Source: Domibacillus aminovorans (GTDB lineage: Bacteria > Bacillota > Bacilli > Bacillales > Domibacillaceae). From it: DNA of 64,000 bases. The stretch is from contig NZ_LQWY01000014.1 of NCBI RefSeq assembly GCF_001643235.1, positions 1-64,000 on the forward strand, read 5' to 3'. Both the position numbers and the translations under genes were made by a program. The notes beneath the pieces were generated by a model, which made no database searches, was not told the DNA's origin, and worked only from the letters and a program-made list of their open reading frames with translations. Numbering within the stretch: position 1 is the stretch's first letter; every line of letters begins with the position of its first letter. Below, piece after piece: positions 32,632 to 41,511 of this stretch.

Positions 32632-33324
32632 TTATTCTTCTTTTCGTATAAACGGATTCAAGCCGACTTTTTCTTTAATGAGAGCTGCAGCTTCTTCGGC
32701 CGATTCCTTGCTGTCAAAAACACCAGTGAAAATGCGGTACTTTCCAAGCGTGATCGTGGCCGCTTTTGCCGATTTAGGGGCGACACCTACCGATTTTGCA
32801 ATACCGTCAGCTGTTGCCTGACATAGCGTACTAAAGTACTCCTGATTGTTTAACAGCTCCATATCTTTTTTGTTATCAATAAACGCCATTTCCAGCAATA
32901 AGGCTGTGGCTTTCGTGCCATTTAATACAGCTAAATCTTTGCGTACTTTGATTTTTCGGTCTGTTACACCGTACTTATCCAACACTTTTTTAATTTCCGC
33001 ATGAACAATGTTTGCTTCTTCATTTGGAGAATAAACCAGCGTTTCGTAACCTGTGCCCCCGCCTGCGTTCAGGTGGATCGAAACAAATAGCTTTGCACCT
33101 GCTTCGTTCGATACTGCGCAACGTGCCGCTAAATCCCGGCTTTTATCCTTACTTAACGCTTTGTCAGATGTACGGGTGAACACAATCTTCACGTTATCCG
33201 GCAGGCGCTTTGCAATTTCACGGCCAATCGATGCTGCATATTGATATTCTTGGCCATACTTTACTGCACCTGGATCAGGAAGACCGTGTCCAAAATCGAT
33301 GACAACTATGATTTCTTTACTCAC
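32632..33324 (-). CDS. phage endolysin: N-acetylmuramoyl-L-alanine amidase (Amidase_3) with SPOR domain
   Basis: The 230-residue protein has IVVIDFGHGLPDPGAVKYGQ (about 5-24, first zinc His12). LFVSIHLNAGGGTGYETLVY (about 79-98) holds the second His, and LLLEMAFIDNKKDME (about 141) the catalytic Glu. These are the zinc and catalytic sites of CwlC/CwlV-type amidases. Residues about 190-230 form a SPOR domain (YRIFTGVFDSKESAEEAAAL) for peptidoglycan binding. GTG start overlaps the holin stop by four bases. It cuts the amide bond between N-acetylmuramate and L-Ala to lyse the host. The 3' end is copied in the remnant at 16943. Confidence 0.93.
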   Translation of the reverse strand: MSKEIIVVIDFGHGLPDPGAVKYGQEYQYAASIGREIAKRLPDNVKIVFTRTSDKALSKDKSRDLAARCAVSNEAGAKLFVSIHLNAGGGTGYETLVYSPNEEANIVHAEIKKVLDKYGVTDRKIKVRKDLAVLNGTKATALLLEMAFIDNKKDMELLNNQEYFSTLCQATADGIAKSVGVAPKSAKAATITLGKYRIFTGVFDSKESAEEAAALIKEKVGLNPFIRKEE

Positions 33325-33779
33325 TTCAAGCCCTCCTTCTTGTTGATTTCCTCATCCACCTTGCTACCAGCGATTTCTTCTTTTATCTGCTGAACAAGCG
33401 AATCCCTATCGCTTGTTTCAATAACTTTTAAACGCTCTGCGATGTGTGCTGGGATTAACACGTCCAACTCTGCGAGGTTTTCAACGATTGACAATCCTTC
33501 ATTCGCGATATAAAAAAGAACCGTCGCATAGGTAACCGCCCCGTTTAAACCCAGGATTTGATCGATAATGTTAGCCATGATAATCACCCCGAAAACCAGC
33601 AGCTTGCGAGCATATCCAAACAAGCTTTTTCGGCTCCACAAATTGCCGTTCTTCACAGCTTTAAATATCCCTGTGACAATATCAATCCCCATCAATATTA
33701 ATAATAAATCTAAAAACTTCACATCGCCAAATAAATACAGCTGCACGACTTCCAAATGATCCAAATCAACGCCTCCCAT
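33321..33779 (-). CDS. phage holin (TcdE/phage_holin_4 family)
   Basis: The 152-residue protein has membrane segments near residues 22-38, 58-75 and 80-97. LLLILMGIDIVTGIFKAVKN and LWSRKSLFGYARKLLVFGVI match the holin_4_1 family. The cytoplasmic tail is long and charged (about 108-152), longer than usual. It forms the pores that let the amidase reach the wall, and it overlaps the amidase start. In PBSX the holin is smaller and of another family, so the lysis cassette has been exchanged. Confidence 0.9.
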   Translation of the reverse strand: MGGVDLDHLEVVQLYLFGDVKFLDLLLILMGIDIVTGIFKAVKNGNLWSRKSLFGYARKLLVFGVIIMANIIDQILGLNGAVTYATVLFYIANEGLSIVENLAELDVLIPAHIAERLKVIETSDRDSLVQQIKEEIAGSKVDEEINKKEGLK

Positions 33780-33800
33780 ACTATTACCTCCTTGTCATTT

Positions 33801-33826
33801 AAAAAGGCGCCCGGAATGGACGCCCT
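33801..33826 (-). terminator. terminator between tail spike and holin
   Basis: On the minus strand GGCGTCC pairs with GGGCGCC (one G-U) around ATTCC, followed by T5. It may separate structural from lysis transcripts or attenuate between them. Confidence 0.65.
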
Positions 33827-33854
33827 TACATAGACACGATTATTTTTTAAATAC

Positions 33855-35672
33855 TTACATTTGTACACTTTCCATATAACGAACCCATTCAGACAATGTA
33901 ATGACTTCGATTTCATCCCGATTCGTGTACAGGTAATCGAGAATCTGCGTAAAATTGGCTGTTGAATAGTACATGCCATATGGATCTGCAGGCGGCGTAT
34001 CTGCGATAAGGTGATTGGTAAACACGATGGTTCCACCTGCCTCAATGGTTGTATCAATGTCCGTGATAACAGAAGCGGGTGTCACACCATCAATCAGATT
34101 TCGCGTTTTCCCGCGCATTTTGTCCGGTATGACGTTTGAGTCGATCCCCTCAACTAAAGAACGGGCATAGCGTAATACGTTTCGGAAGTCAGGATTTGCC
34201 GCAATGTTTATATGGCCCCCGTAAGGATAGGCCAATATTTCAGACGCCCGTGTCCAGCCCTCATTGTTCAGCCAATCACGGCACTGTTCAACCTGTGAAA
34301 CGGCGACCGCCACTGTGCCGTTGTTCAAGTTTGGATGGCTGTACGTGTGATTGAAAAGATCCCATCCGTACTCATAAAGATGAGCCAATTGATTGTACGA
34401 CATCACTTTTTCGTAAGCAGGATCAACAATTTCATCTATCCAAGTAGGTACCACGCCAATATTTCCCCTGAATCCGCGTGCTTGAAGAAGCGGGAACGCC
34501 TTTGTATATTGCGATAGCCAACCGTCATCAAACGTAAAAATAGCTTTCGCCTTGCCTTTTTTGTAGCCAACGATGCTATCAAAAGTAAGTTCACAGCCGC
34601 CTGTTTCTGCTGGAATGCCCCGGATCTGCATGGATGTTTTTGCTGTGGTTAAGTCGGCCACACCCTCGACTATATAACTAGCTGTATCAATAATGAGCTC
34701 GTTCCAGCCCTCGGAAAGCTTACCCTCTCCGATTCGATAGGAAATGAAGTTTGTATAATCTGCTGTCTCCGCAAAATACAATTCAAGATCCACAATATTG
34801 TGAGCATTGACCACGAACAGATTCACGCGGATCGTTGCCGTGCGGGAAAGATCAATCGGAGCTAAATAGTTGTTACGAATCGCCGTCATGTTCGCGTCAC
34901 CTGCTGCCATCAGGATCTTGACGCCCTGCCGCGCGTGTTTTCTGTTCACCGTATCTGCTTCCATCCGGTCGCCGTACCGCTTGACCCAACCACCAAAATC
35001 AGACCCCGTGAGCAGCACTACGCCTTCTGTATTGACCGGATCAAACGGCACACCCACCCCACCTTGACCGCCAGGCGTGAGCGGCTCGCCATTTAGGAAC
35101 AACTCGCCCTTAAAATGAGATTCGCCATTTGGAAGGGTTCTGAACGTTTCGGTACGCGTGACGCCATTGAAAAAATCAATGACGAATGGACGTAGCTGCC
35201 CAGTTCCGCGTGATTGAATCCGAATACCCGCTTGCCTGGAATCCTCATACCCATTGTTGTAAATGTCAACAAATTCCGGACCGCCCGATTCGCCGTCTAC
35301 TTCCCTCATAAGGGCGATAGTGGCCTCATTTCCCCCGTTCACATTCGGGTCAGGTGATGCGATTTCAACGACGGTATGCGTGATCCCTTTGCTCTTTATG
35401 CGATATAAATTAACATCTTCCCCCGGCAGCTCATAACTTCCCGCTGAGAAGTCCGGATCTTCCAGCTTGGAAATATCCTGCCAATCGTTATTTGTGATGC
35501 CATCCACCAGGCGATAGCTGCGGTTCTCTTCTGTCACGTAGCAGGATAGGCCCACGTAACGCCGCCCGCTCGGTAACGCGTCCCGTTCGGTCAGCGTGTT
35601 AAAAACTGTGCGAGAATCCAGCGGTATGCCAGAATTAAGATCAAAACCACTGGATAAAGGGATTCCAGCCAT
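33855..35672 (-). CDS. phage tail spike with polysaccharide deacetylase domain
   Basis: The 605-residue protein has an N-terminal virion part (about 1-190: FNTLTERDALPSGRRYVGLS, a common fibre start). A beta-rich carbohydrate-binding-like middle (about 200-370) contains GVVLLTGSDFGGWVKRYGDR. A NodB/CE4 domain (about 375-600) carries AKAIFTFDDGWLSQYTKAFP with the catalytic and metal-binding Asp pair, DLFNHTYSHPNL with the metal His pair, and EILAYPYGGH as motif 3. It should bind and deacetylate a cell-surface polymer (peptidoglycan GlcNAc/MurNAc or a capsule) during adsorption. It is the last tail gene before the lysis cassette. Confidence 0.88.
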   Translation of the reverse strand: MAGIPLSSGFDLNSGIPLDSRTVFNTLTERDALPSGRRYVGLSCYVTEENRSYRLVDGITNNDWQDISKLEDPDFSAGSYELPGEDVNLYRIKSKGITHTVVEIASPDPNVNGGNEATIALMREVDGESGGPEFVDIYNNGYEDSRQAGIRIQSRGTGQLRPFVIDFFNGVTRTETFRTLPNGESHFKGELFLNGEPLTPGGQGGVGVPFDPVNTEGVVLLTGSDFGGWVKRYGDRMEADTVNRKHARQGVKILMAAGDANMTAIRNNYLAPIDLSRTATIRVNLFVVNAHNIVDLELYFAETADYTNFISYRIGEGKLSEGWNELIIDTASYIVEGVADLTTAKTSMQIRGIPAETGGCELTFDSIVGYKKGKAKAIFTFDDGWLSQYTKAFPLLQARGFRGNIGVVPTWIDEIVDPAYEKVMSYNQLAHLYEYGWDLFNHTYSHPNLNNGTVAVAVSQVEQCRDWLNNEGWTRASEILAYPYGGHINIAANPDFRNVLRYARSLVEGIDSNVIPDKMRGKTRNLIDGVTPASVITDIDTTIEAGGTIVFTNHLIADTPPADPYGMYYSTANFTQILDYLYTNRDEIEVITLSEWVRYMESVQM

Positions 35673-35690
35673 GAATAATCCCCTCCTTAC

Positions 35691-36395
35691 TTAAAATTTA
35701 AATGTATTGGTGAATTTCGTTTGGCTCGTCGGGTTGTTCAGCGTGTACACGTAGTACGGCACCGCTATCCCGTCCAGCCCTGTGATCGTAACAGTGGTCC
35801 GGGTGTATGCGCCGATCGTTTCAAATCCATTTGCATCCGTGATGGAAGTAAGCAGTCCATACGACTGCGGATACGCAAAAACAAAGCGACTGTCCGACAG
35901 CGTGAACGCGTGCGCCGTATTGCTCTTTGTTTTCACCAGTTTTGTGAGCGCCTTGACCTGTGCAGCGGTCGGGCTTGCAGCCGCCTCGCTTCCTGCATAC
36001 ATCGGATAGACGTAAGTAATTGTTTTGGACGCTTCAGCCGATCCTTTTTCATCATAGGCTTTCACTTTAAATGTCACTGTGTCCGCCACGTCAGTATTTT
36101 CTGTGTACGTAAATGTGCCGCCTTGAGCGCTTGGATTATTCACCGCTTGGAGCAATGCTGCCCCCCTATAAAATTCTACCTTCGTCACGTCCATTAAATT
36201 CCGCGTGATAGTGCCTGTCAAAAGAATGGAGTCTATCAGATCACCGTATTCCTTCACCGAGACATTAGGATTTAAAGCAAGGATTGCACCAGGCGGTGTA
36301 TAAACCAAATCGTATACACTCTCCATTTTTTGATCCAGGCTATTCACTTGATCTGCTGCTTGCTTTGCTAACACTCTCGCGATTTGATCGGCCAT
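35691..36395 (-). CDS. phage tail-fibre-associated protein (234 aa)
   Basis: The N-terminus MADQIARVLAKQAADQVNSL is helical. The rest is beta-rich with Ig-like strands (VTKVEFYRGAALLQAVNNPS, FTYTENTDVADTVTFKVKAY). The last third is aromatic-poor and repetitive (ANGFETIGAYTRTTVTITGL). It overlaps the preceding gene by one base and sits between baseplate connector and spike, a place typical for fibre components. No exact family recognised. Confidence 0.72.
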   Translation of the reverse strand: MADQIARVLAKQAADQVNSLDQKMESVYDLVYTPPGAILALNPNVSVKEYGDLIDSILLTGTITRNLMDVTKVEFYRGAALLQAVNNPSAQGGTFTYTENTDVADTVTFKVKAYDEKGSAEASKTITYVYPMYAGSEAAASPTAAQVKALTKLVKTKSNTAHAFTLSDSRFVFAYPQSYGLLTSITDANGFETIGAYTRTTVTITGLDGIAVPYYVYTLNNPTSQTKFTNTFKF

Positions 36396-36943
36396 TATGC
36401 CACCGCCTTGCCTTTTACCATAACCGCGCCCCCGGTAACTGACACCACTTCGACGATGACGGTTTCCAGTCCTGTGATTTCAAACGACCAAATCTCACCT
36501 GTTCCGGTTGTGCTTGATGCGAATGTGAGCGACTGCAGGTTAATTCCCTGAATCGATCTCTTGATCCCGCTGGCCGATACCCCGTAAAACTTGATTTCTC
36601 TCGCTGCAGACGATCCGTATAATTCGACCGTCAACGTTTTGTAAGCTCCTACAGTGAAGGGTGTACCTTCACCCGCTGCAGTTACGGCATCATGAAACGT
36701 AACTTCCTGCGTCTTGAATTGTACATTTTCTATCGAAAGCGAATCCGCTGATATACTCGCCCCTTGTAAATCCACAGGAAGCCCACCTGGAATACTAATG
36801 CCTGCCAGCTGCACAGGTTGATTTTTCGTAAGCGGCTTAAATGTCCCTTGTGGAGAATCCGTTTTATCGGCTGTATCTAAATATTGCGGAATAGGCTGAC
36901 CTGCCCCGTCTGTTAATAATACAGCGCTTGTGTGTTGTGCCAT
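36395..36943 (-). CDS. phage tail-fibre/adsorption protein (182 aa)
   Basis: It is rich in Gly, Thr and Val with a predicted all-beta fold (LPVDLQGASISADSLSIENV, TVIVEVVSVTGGAVMVKGKA). The start MAQHTSAVLLTDGAGQPIPQ resembles short structural tail proteins of Bacillus phages. ATG has GAGGTGA upstream. It is in the fibre cluster between the 180- and 234-residue proteins. Function is inferred from position. Confidence 0.7.
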   Translation of the reverse strand: MAQHTSAVLLTDGAGQPIPQYLDTADKTDSPQGTFKPLTKNQPVQLAGISIPGGLPVDLQGASISADSLSIENVQFKTQEVTFHDAVTAAGEGTPFTVGAYKTLTVELYGSSAAREIKFYGVSASGIKRSIQGINLQSLTFASSTTGTGEIWSFEITGLETVIVEVVSVTGGAVMVKGKAVA

Positions 36944-37024
36944 TTCGTCACCTCAGATCCATATTATTTAACTTCATTTTTCAACCATCCTAGTTGAAAA
37001 GCGTGGTTATTTTCTTTATGTCCC

Positions 37025-37567
37025 CTAATCAAACTCGATGATTTGCCAGTAATATTGCGCGCCATTCAACACATTGATTATAGTGGCGGTCGTACTGGAC
37101 ACTATAACCCCGTAATGATGCTTTTTGTAGGTACTTCCTGCAAACTCATAAGACACACTGACAATAATAATCGTTTTGGCAGGATTGACCGCGGAAAACG
37201 TGATCGGCATATCCCCAGTGGCTTCGGCAACGTCCGTACCTATTTGTTTCGATTTAAGTTTTTCCATTTCAACAACCGTTACGTGCATAGGGTCGCTTAT
37301 TTGTCCATAATAATGCCGCCCAAACCACACCAAAGAATCCCCGTTTCCCGCAATATCTAAAGAGGCATGAAAAGCGTGATACCCATTGCCCACGTCACCG
37401 TTGGGGGAATGGATGATAATATAGGCATTATCTCGATTAATTTTTTCGATCGTCACGAATTTTGATAATTGACCATTGTGATCCCAACCTGCGGTAATGT
37501 GTTGAATTTTCTTAACACCACCCCTTCCCCCTGCAAAACTGCCGCCATGTTCACTAATCTCAATCAT
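37025..37567 (-). CDS. phage tail-fibre region protein (180 aa)
   Basis: The protein has a beta-rich pattern (GGVKKIQHITAGWDHNGQLS, VTIEKINRDNAYIIIHSPNG). No known family was recognised. It begins two bases after the stop of the collar-like fibre gene. About 80 bases of non-coding sequence follow before the next gene. Its small size and position suggest a receptor-contacting or decoration protein. Confidence 0.65.
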   Translation of the reverse strand: MIEISEHGGSFAGGRGGVKKIQHITAGWDHNGQLSKFVTIEKINRDNAYIIIHSPNGDVGNGYHAFHASLDIAGNGDSLVWFGRHYYGQISDPMHVTVVEMEKLKSKQIGTDVAEATGDMPITFSAVNPAKTIIIVSVSYEFAGSTYKKHHYGVIVSSTTATIINVLNGAQYYWQIIEFD

Positions 37568-37569
37568 TC

Positions 37570-38148
37570 TTACACCTCACTCATCAGAACGCCGTCCGCA
37601 TCATAAGACAGCATAAAGACTTCTGTTTTTGCCACAGTCGTACCGTTTGCCGCATAGTACGTAATCGTTCTTGTTGTGTATTTAGGGCTTGTTCCGCCAC
37701 TTAAAACGGCTCTGACAGCTAGTGTGTTATCCAATTTACGCCGATACTCTATGGTTGTAAAAATCCCGTTTGCATCTTTACTGCTCTTGAATTTTTTAAA
37801 AGAAGTTTGTTCGATTTTCGTAATCACTCCCGCCGGAGACTCTTTTCCATTCGCAAGATCGTATGCCGCTTTCACGGATTTTGACGTTGCTGCTAACAAT
37901 TCGCTAGAACTCGTTGTAGAGCTGGATAACTGCACAATCCCTTTAACCGTTGTCGTGGCATCTTTCAAATTGTCTTTATGAATAGCGTCCTGCTGTAGTT
38001 CGAGTAAAGCAAGGTACGTCCTGCTCATAAACCAATTCCAATAATCGGCAGGTGGTCTCTGACGTACTTTCCAGCCTTCATTTCTTAATGAACTTGGTGG
38101 TTCTGCACCTGCAGCATTCCATTGCGGTAACGGTTTTTCAAATCCCAC
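37570..38148 (-). CDS. phage tail fibre protein with fibre-repeat motif
   Basis: The N-terminus is MGFEKPLPQWNAAGAEPPSS with RPPADYWNWFMSRTYLALLE. It is followed by a classical tail-fibre repeat, DATTTVKGIVQLSSSTTSSS and ELLAATSKSVKAAYDLANGK (about 63-102). The C-terminal 80 residues are beta-rich. The GTG start has GAGGAGGTG upstream. In phages this type of protein is attached to the baseplate by its N-terminus through the neighbouring XkdU-like protein. It is short, so the distal part of the fibre may be supplied by the next genes. Confidence 0.82.
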   Translation of the reverse strand: MGFEKPLPQWNAAGAEPPSSLRNEGWKVRQRPPADYWNWFMSRTYLALLELQQDAIHKDNLKDATTTVKGIVQLSSSTTSSSELLAATSKSVKAAYDLANGKESPAGVITKIEQTSFKKFKSSKDANGIFTTIEYRRKLDNTLAVRAVLSGGTSPKYTTRTITYYAANGTTVAKTEVFMLSYDADGVLMSEV

Positions 38149-38163
38149 GCCTACACCTCCTCT

Positions 38164-38859
38164 TTAAATCGGCAAATCAATTTCATTGTCAGATGAGAAA
38201 GCAATACCTAAATAGCCACCGATTTCTCCTTCTATATCCGAGAATCCTTTCGTTTCATCTTCTTCCATATCCATATCACCAAATTCAAACGTCCCTTCCA
38301 GCACCAGCTCTTCCAATTCAACGCCTGCGGACATACTGCTCCGGACCAATTTATAAAAATGATTCGGAGAAAGTGCCGTTTCATTCAGCCGTTCAATCGG
38401 GAAGCTATTAATTTTAATAGCCGCTGGCTTTGGTTCGTTTTTTTCAACGGTTGAATATTGATGTGGCGAAATAAAGTAATGCTCGGGCGTATCATCCCAT
38501 AGCTCGTAGATTTTCACTTCATACGGCCGCACATTTAATGCAATGGAGATCACGCGGATCAAACTGTTAATGTCCCCGTTTGATTGATTGCCCGCGCTTT
38601 TCGCTTTCAATAAGACACGGTATACTTCATCCGCCGCAATCCCTCGCGGCTGCTTCAAATCTTCCCCGATCTCATCCAGCGCGAGCCCTTCTGCATTGTC
38701 AATTTCCCGCCATTCTTCAATTCGGATATTCGTTTCTTGCAGCAGCTCCAATTCATCGGAAAAAATCTGCATCATTTTTCCGAGATTGCTATTCTTATTT
38801 TTTTTACACCGATCTGTCAGGCGATAAAGAATGTCTTCCAGCGTAAACAACTTAAGCAA
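38164..38859 (-). CDS. baseplate-to-fibre connector, XkdU/YmfQ-like
   Basis: The 231-residue protein has an N-terminal helical half (EDILYRLTDRCKKNKNSNLG, EWREIDNAEGLALDEIGEDL, VYRVLLKAKSAGNQSNGDIN), typical of the DUF2313/YmfQ group that follows baseplate J. The C-terminal 60 residues are acidic and unusual (FGDMDMEEDETKGFSDIEGE). TTG start, overlapping the J gene by eight bases. It should join the baseplate wedge to the tail fibre. Confidence 0.8.
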   Translation of the reverse strand: MLKLFTLEDILYRLTDRCKKNKNSNLGKMMQIFSDELELLQETNIRIEEWREIDNAEGLALDEIGEDLKQPRGIAADEVYRVLLKAKSAGNQSNGDINSLIRVISIALNVRPYEVKIYELWDDTPEHYFISPHQYSTVEKNEPKPAAIKINSFPIERLNETALSPNHFYKLVRSSMSAGVELEELVLEGTFEFGDMDMEEDETKGFSDIEGEIGGYLGIAFSSDNEIDLPI

Positions 38860-40024
38860 TCAAGATCACCTCAATATCGGCCGCCTTTGTACGAGCGACC
38901 TGAAGCGGCAGGATATCTATGTTAGATGCCGTATAGTTTATGCCATCTGCAGAAACGGTCAATTGAAGATCACTGACACCAGGAACCTTCGCGATTTGAT
39001 GACTTAATCGCCACAGAACCACATCAATTCCCATGCTCAAACCAGGATAGAGGGTTTGATCCGCGTCCTCTCCACCAATATAGGATACAAGCAAGGTCCG
39101 GACCTGATTTGCACCATTTGATCCAAAAGCGCTATTTGTCGTTAACGTCGCCTTAATCGAAACATTCACCACTTCAGCGCGGGTAAAACCTACCTTTTTT
39201 GGCCAGCCGCCATCGTCTAATACTGTTTTTTCAATTGCTCCATAAGGCTGAATCCCCCCAGCTTTATTCCGAAAGATCGTTTCCGCAATTTCTTGATCAT
39301 TTCCACCGAGCACATAGGTTTCAAATGAGTGCGGCGGCCGGCCGTCTGCATCCGCGACGTTTTTTTCATTTTCGACGATGTTGACCGCCTGAATTCCCGG
39401 TAGTTCAAGGAGCTTAGAGCGCATACCTGGGATGGTTGTAGCTCCTTCCACTTGCTTGAAATAACGCGCGCGAAGTGCCTCGTCCTTTTCTACATCCCGT
39501 CCGCCTTCTGCTGGCCCTGGATTATTCACGCTCGTTACACCGCTTAGTGGCTCGACCTGGACGGTGATAGTATTTTCCCCAACTTTTGTATAAGCGCCTT
39601 TTTCGACGGATACAGCTTGCCCTGCTCCGTTTCCTGTTTCATCCAACGTGACATCTTCAATCAGATAAAAATAGATGTCTGTTTCCGTGGAAAATTGTCT
39701 TTGTTCAGGGATGACAAAGCCAGGCATACCCGTGAAGGTGAGCAAAACCATCGACTCCGATGCTAATTCCCTAGTGATGCCGCGATTTTTCACGCGCCGA
39801 TCTAAGCTCACTCCATCTGCTTTGCTTACAGATCCGGCGTTGTATACCTGTTCGGATAATTCCCACACGACAGATAAAAAATAAGCGAACAAACGAATGA
39901 TGATACCAAGCGGGCTCCGTGGGCTGATGTTGGTGTTTTCCCCGTATAACTCCCGTGATTTAATCCCCATATCATCAATTAATTCCGCATATGTTTTTCG
40001 TTTGAAACCATTTTTATCCAGCAT
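38852..40024 (-). CDS. baseplate J-like protein (XkdT-like)
   Basis: The 390-residue protein has the J family layout: YAELIDDMGIKSRELYGENT near residue 11, SPLGIIIRLFAYFLSVVWEL near 39, DEALRARYFKQVEGATTIPG near 188, and the end region YPGLSMGIDVVLWRLSHQIA with KVPGVSDLQLTV. It forms baseplate wedges around the hub of contractile tails. It overlaps the gp25-like gene by 11 bases and the connector gene by eight. PBSX XkdT is the nearest named relative. Confidence 0.9.
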   Translation of the reverse strand: MLDKNGFKRKTYAELIDDMGIKSRELYGENTNISPRSPLGIIIRLFAYFLSVVWELSEQVYNAGSVSKADGVSLDRRVKNRGITRELASESMVLLTFTGMPGFVIPEQRQFSTETDIYFYLIEDVTLDETGNGAGQAVSVEKGAYTKVGENTITVQVEPLSGVTSVNNPGPAEGGRDVEKDEALRARYFKQVEGATTIPGMRSKLLELPGIQAVNIVENEKNVADADGRPPHSFETYVLGGNDQEIAETIFRNKAGGIQPYGAIEKTVLDDGGWPKKVGFTRAEVVNVSIKATLTTNSAFGSNGANQVRTLLVSYIGGEDADQTLYPGLSMGIDVVLWRLSHQIAKVPGVSDLQLTVSADGINYTASNIDILPLQVARTKAADIEVILIA

Positions 40025-40376
40025 CGACCGGCACCTCCCTTAACGCCATTTTTGTGCCGTCCTCTTTTTCTAACGCAAGAGAAACCGAGCGGTTCCGCTT
40101 TCCTTTATCATCGATGATTCGAACATCTGTCACCGACTGAATTCTATTTTCCTGTGAAATGGCTTCAATGATGTCATCCCGCGCTTCGGCTTGATCAGCC
40201 CGTTTCCCAAGCAGATGATCATACGAAAGCCCATGTTCTGCTTCCAAAAAAAACTCACCTTTCCGCGTTTGCAAAACATCCTCGACGGATTGAGCAAGTT
40301 CTTCATCACCCTCAACAAAAATCCATTCATTGTTTTCAAAAACTAAATCTCCATCCACTAACTTTGGCGCCCTCAT
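40014..40376 (-). CDS. baseplate wedge protein, gp25/DUF2634 type (XkdS-like)
   Basis: The 120-residue protein contains ELAQSVEDVLQTRKGEFFLE and AEHGLSYDHLLGKRADQAEA, the lysozyme-like gp25 motif region in which the EFF..E-GL pattern is conserved. KNRIQSVTDVRIID-like residues follow. In contractile tails this protein links wedge to sheath and starts sheath assembly. It is in the usual place between the spike-base and J genes, with a 4-base ATGA overlap upstream. Confidence 0.87.
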   Translation of the reverse strand: MRAPKLVDGDLVFENNEWIFVEGDEELAQSVEDVLQTRKGEFFLEAEHGLSYDHLLGKRADQAEARDDIIEAISQENRIQSVTDVRIIDDKGKRNRSVSLALEKEDGTKMALREVPVDAG

Positions 40377-40702
40377 GATGGAAACACCCCTATAACGACC
40401 CCATCTATGACACGGTGACGGTCTGAAAACTCTGGCGCAAACGATTTGTTTCCGTTCATATGATCGAGCGGTCTGTCCGCAAAGGACACATAGACCACAT
40501 CACCCTCTGACACAAGACCGACGTGCTTTAATATGGGAGCGGCCAGGATAAAGTGCCCGTCACCCTCTTCTGTTTTATACAGCGTTTGCACGTCCGCGCT
40601 CGTTGTGCCATAGACATTCACGACGCGTGCAGGTGCAGCTACATGTATTTGTGCACCAATTTGTGCCGCATAACGCTCGAAAAAATTCGTATCTTCTGCC
40701 AT
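40373..40702 (-). CDS. DUF2577-type baseplate protein
   Basis: The 109-residue protein has an N-terminal helix (FFERYAAQIGAQIHVAAPAR), then an OB-like beta region (HFILAAPILKHVGLVSEGDV and VYVSFADRPLDHMNGN), as in DUF2577 proteins encoded between hub and gp25 genes (XkdR class). It probably forms the base of the membrane-piercing spike. Start and upstream stop overlap as TGATG. Confidence 0.78.
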   Translation of the reverse strand: MAEDTNFFERYAAQIGAQIHVAAPARVVNVYGTTSADVQTLYKTEEGDGHFILAAPILKHVGLVSEGDVVYVSFADRPLDHMNGNKSFAPEFSDRHRVIDGVVIGVFPS

Positions 40703-41511
40703 CAGATCACCTCCACTTCTGTGATAAACTCTGAACCATTCCCCACGTGTTTCCCTTTTCGCGCTCGATATTGCCCGTTCGATGTCCGACTTTTAAATTC
40801 GACCAATACGCCCGGTGTGATTTTATGCTGCAATAGGCTTTTGGCTCGATACCCTTTCCCGCTATCGTCCGCGAAATATTCAGGTGAACCAATCAAACCG
40901 GTATCTTCAGAAAGAAAACAGATTTCAGAGGTTGCTTCCTTCAGTGAGCGGATGACTAGGTTTCCCCGTTTCCAGAACACGGACGCGCCGCAATCTTTCG
41001 CTACTGTGATCAAATGGTTCATTAACTTACCGGAAACGATATAGCCTTTTGGATAGGGTTTGTTGTCAGGGAGCTTCAATTCAGTCAAGCGCAATCCGAG
41101 CAAATCCACCAATTTCTTGATGATGACCTCTCCGAGCACCCCTTTTTTGAATGTGATGTTTTTTTCAGCCGTCTTTGCAGAGACATCCATCCCGTCAATG
41201 ATTTTCAGCTCCGTGATTCGGTCCGCACCTTCTCGATACGTGCGAATAGAGGTTAATTTCCCACGGGATAACACCCCATAATTTCCCACATACCCGGCCT
41301 GCACGGATACGCTCATGCCTTTTCCTAACCGGCCGACAGATAACTTCGTTAGGTTATAAATATTGACCGTGATTTCATTAGGCGCCGTATCACTATCAAA
41401 AGGCACTTCAAACGTAATGTGAAAATCATTTCCGTTAAATGTGGTGTTCCAATTGAGACCTTGAATGTCTATAATCGTGACCCGTTTAAAAATGTAATTA
41501 GGATTCGTCAA
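40702..41511 (-). CDS. baseplate hub protein (gp27/XkdQ-like)
   Basis: The 269-residue protein has an N-terminal beta domain (FHITFEVPFDSDTAPNEITV, IYNLTKLSVGRLGKGMSVSV, AGYVGNYGVLSRGKLTSIRT) and a middle part (ISAKTAE-like, GVLGEVIIKKLVDLLGLRL). CGASVFWKRGNLVIRS and PGVLVEFKSRTSNGQYRARK follow. This arrangement is typical of the late-control/hub family of myophage tails. TTG at 41511 has GGAGG nine bases upstream. The protein should form the central hub trimer through which DNA passes. Confidence 0.8.
   Translation of the reverse strand: MTNPNYIFKRVTIIDIQGLNWNTTFNGNDFHITFEVPFDSDTAPNEITVNIYNLTKLSVGRLGKGMSVSVQAGYVGNYGVLSRGKLTSIRTYREGADRITELKIIDGMDVSAKTAEKNITFKKGVLGEVIIKKLVDLLGLRLTELKLPDNKPYPKGYIVSGKLMNHLITVAKDCGASVFWKRGNLVIRSLKEATSEICFLSEDTGLIGSPEYFADDSGKGYRAKSLLQHKITPGVLVEFKSRTSNGQYRARKGKHVGNGSEFITEVEVI

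Noticed and set aside
35721-36197. Long plus-strand ORF opposite the fibre gene
   Set aside because: Arg/Cys-rich shadow of the GC-richer fibre gene with no ribosome site; the same applies to plus-strand ORFs opposite the tape measure (for example 46077-46529).
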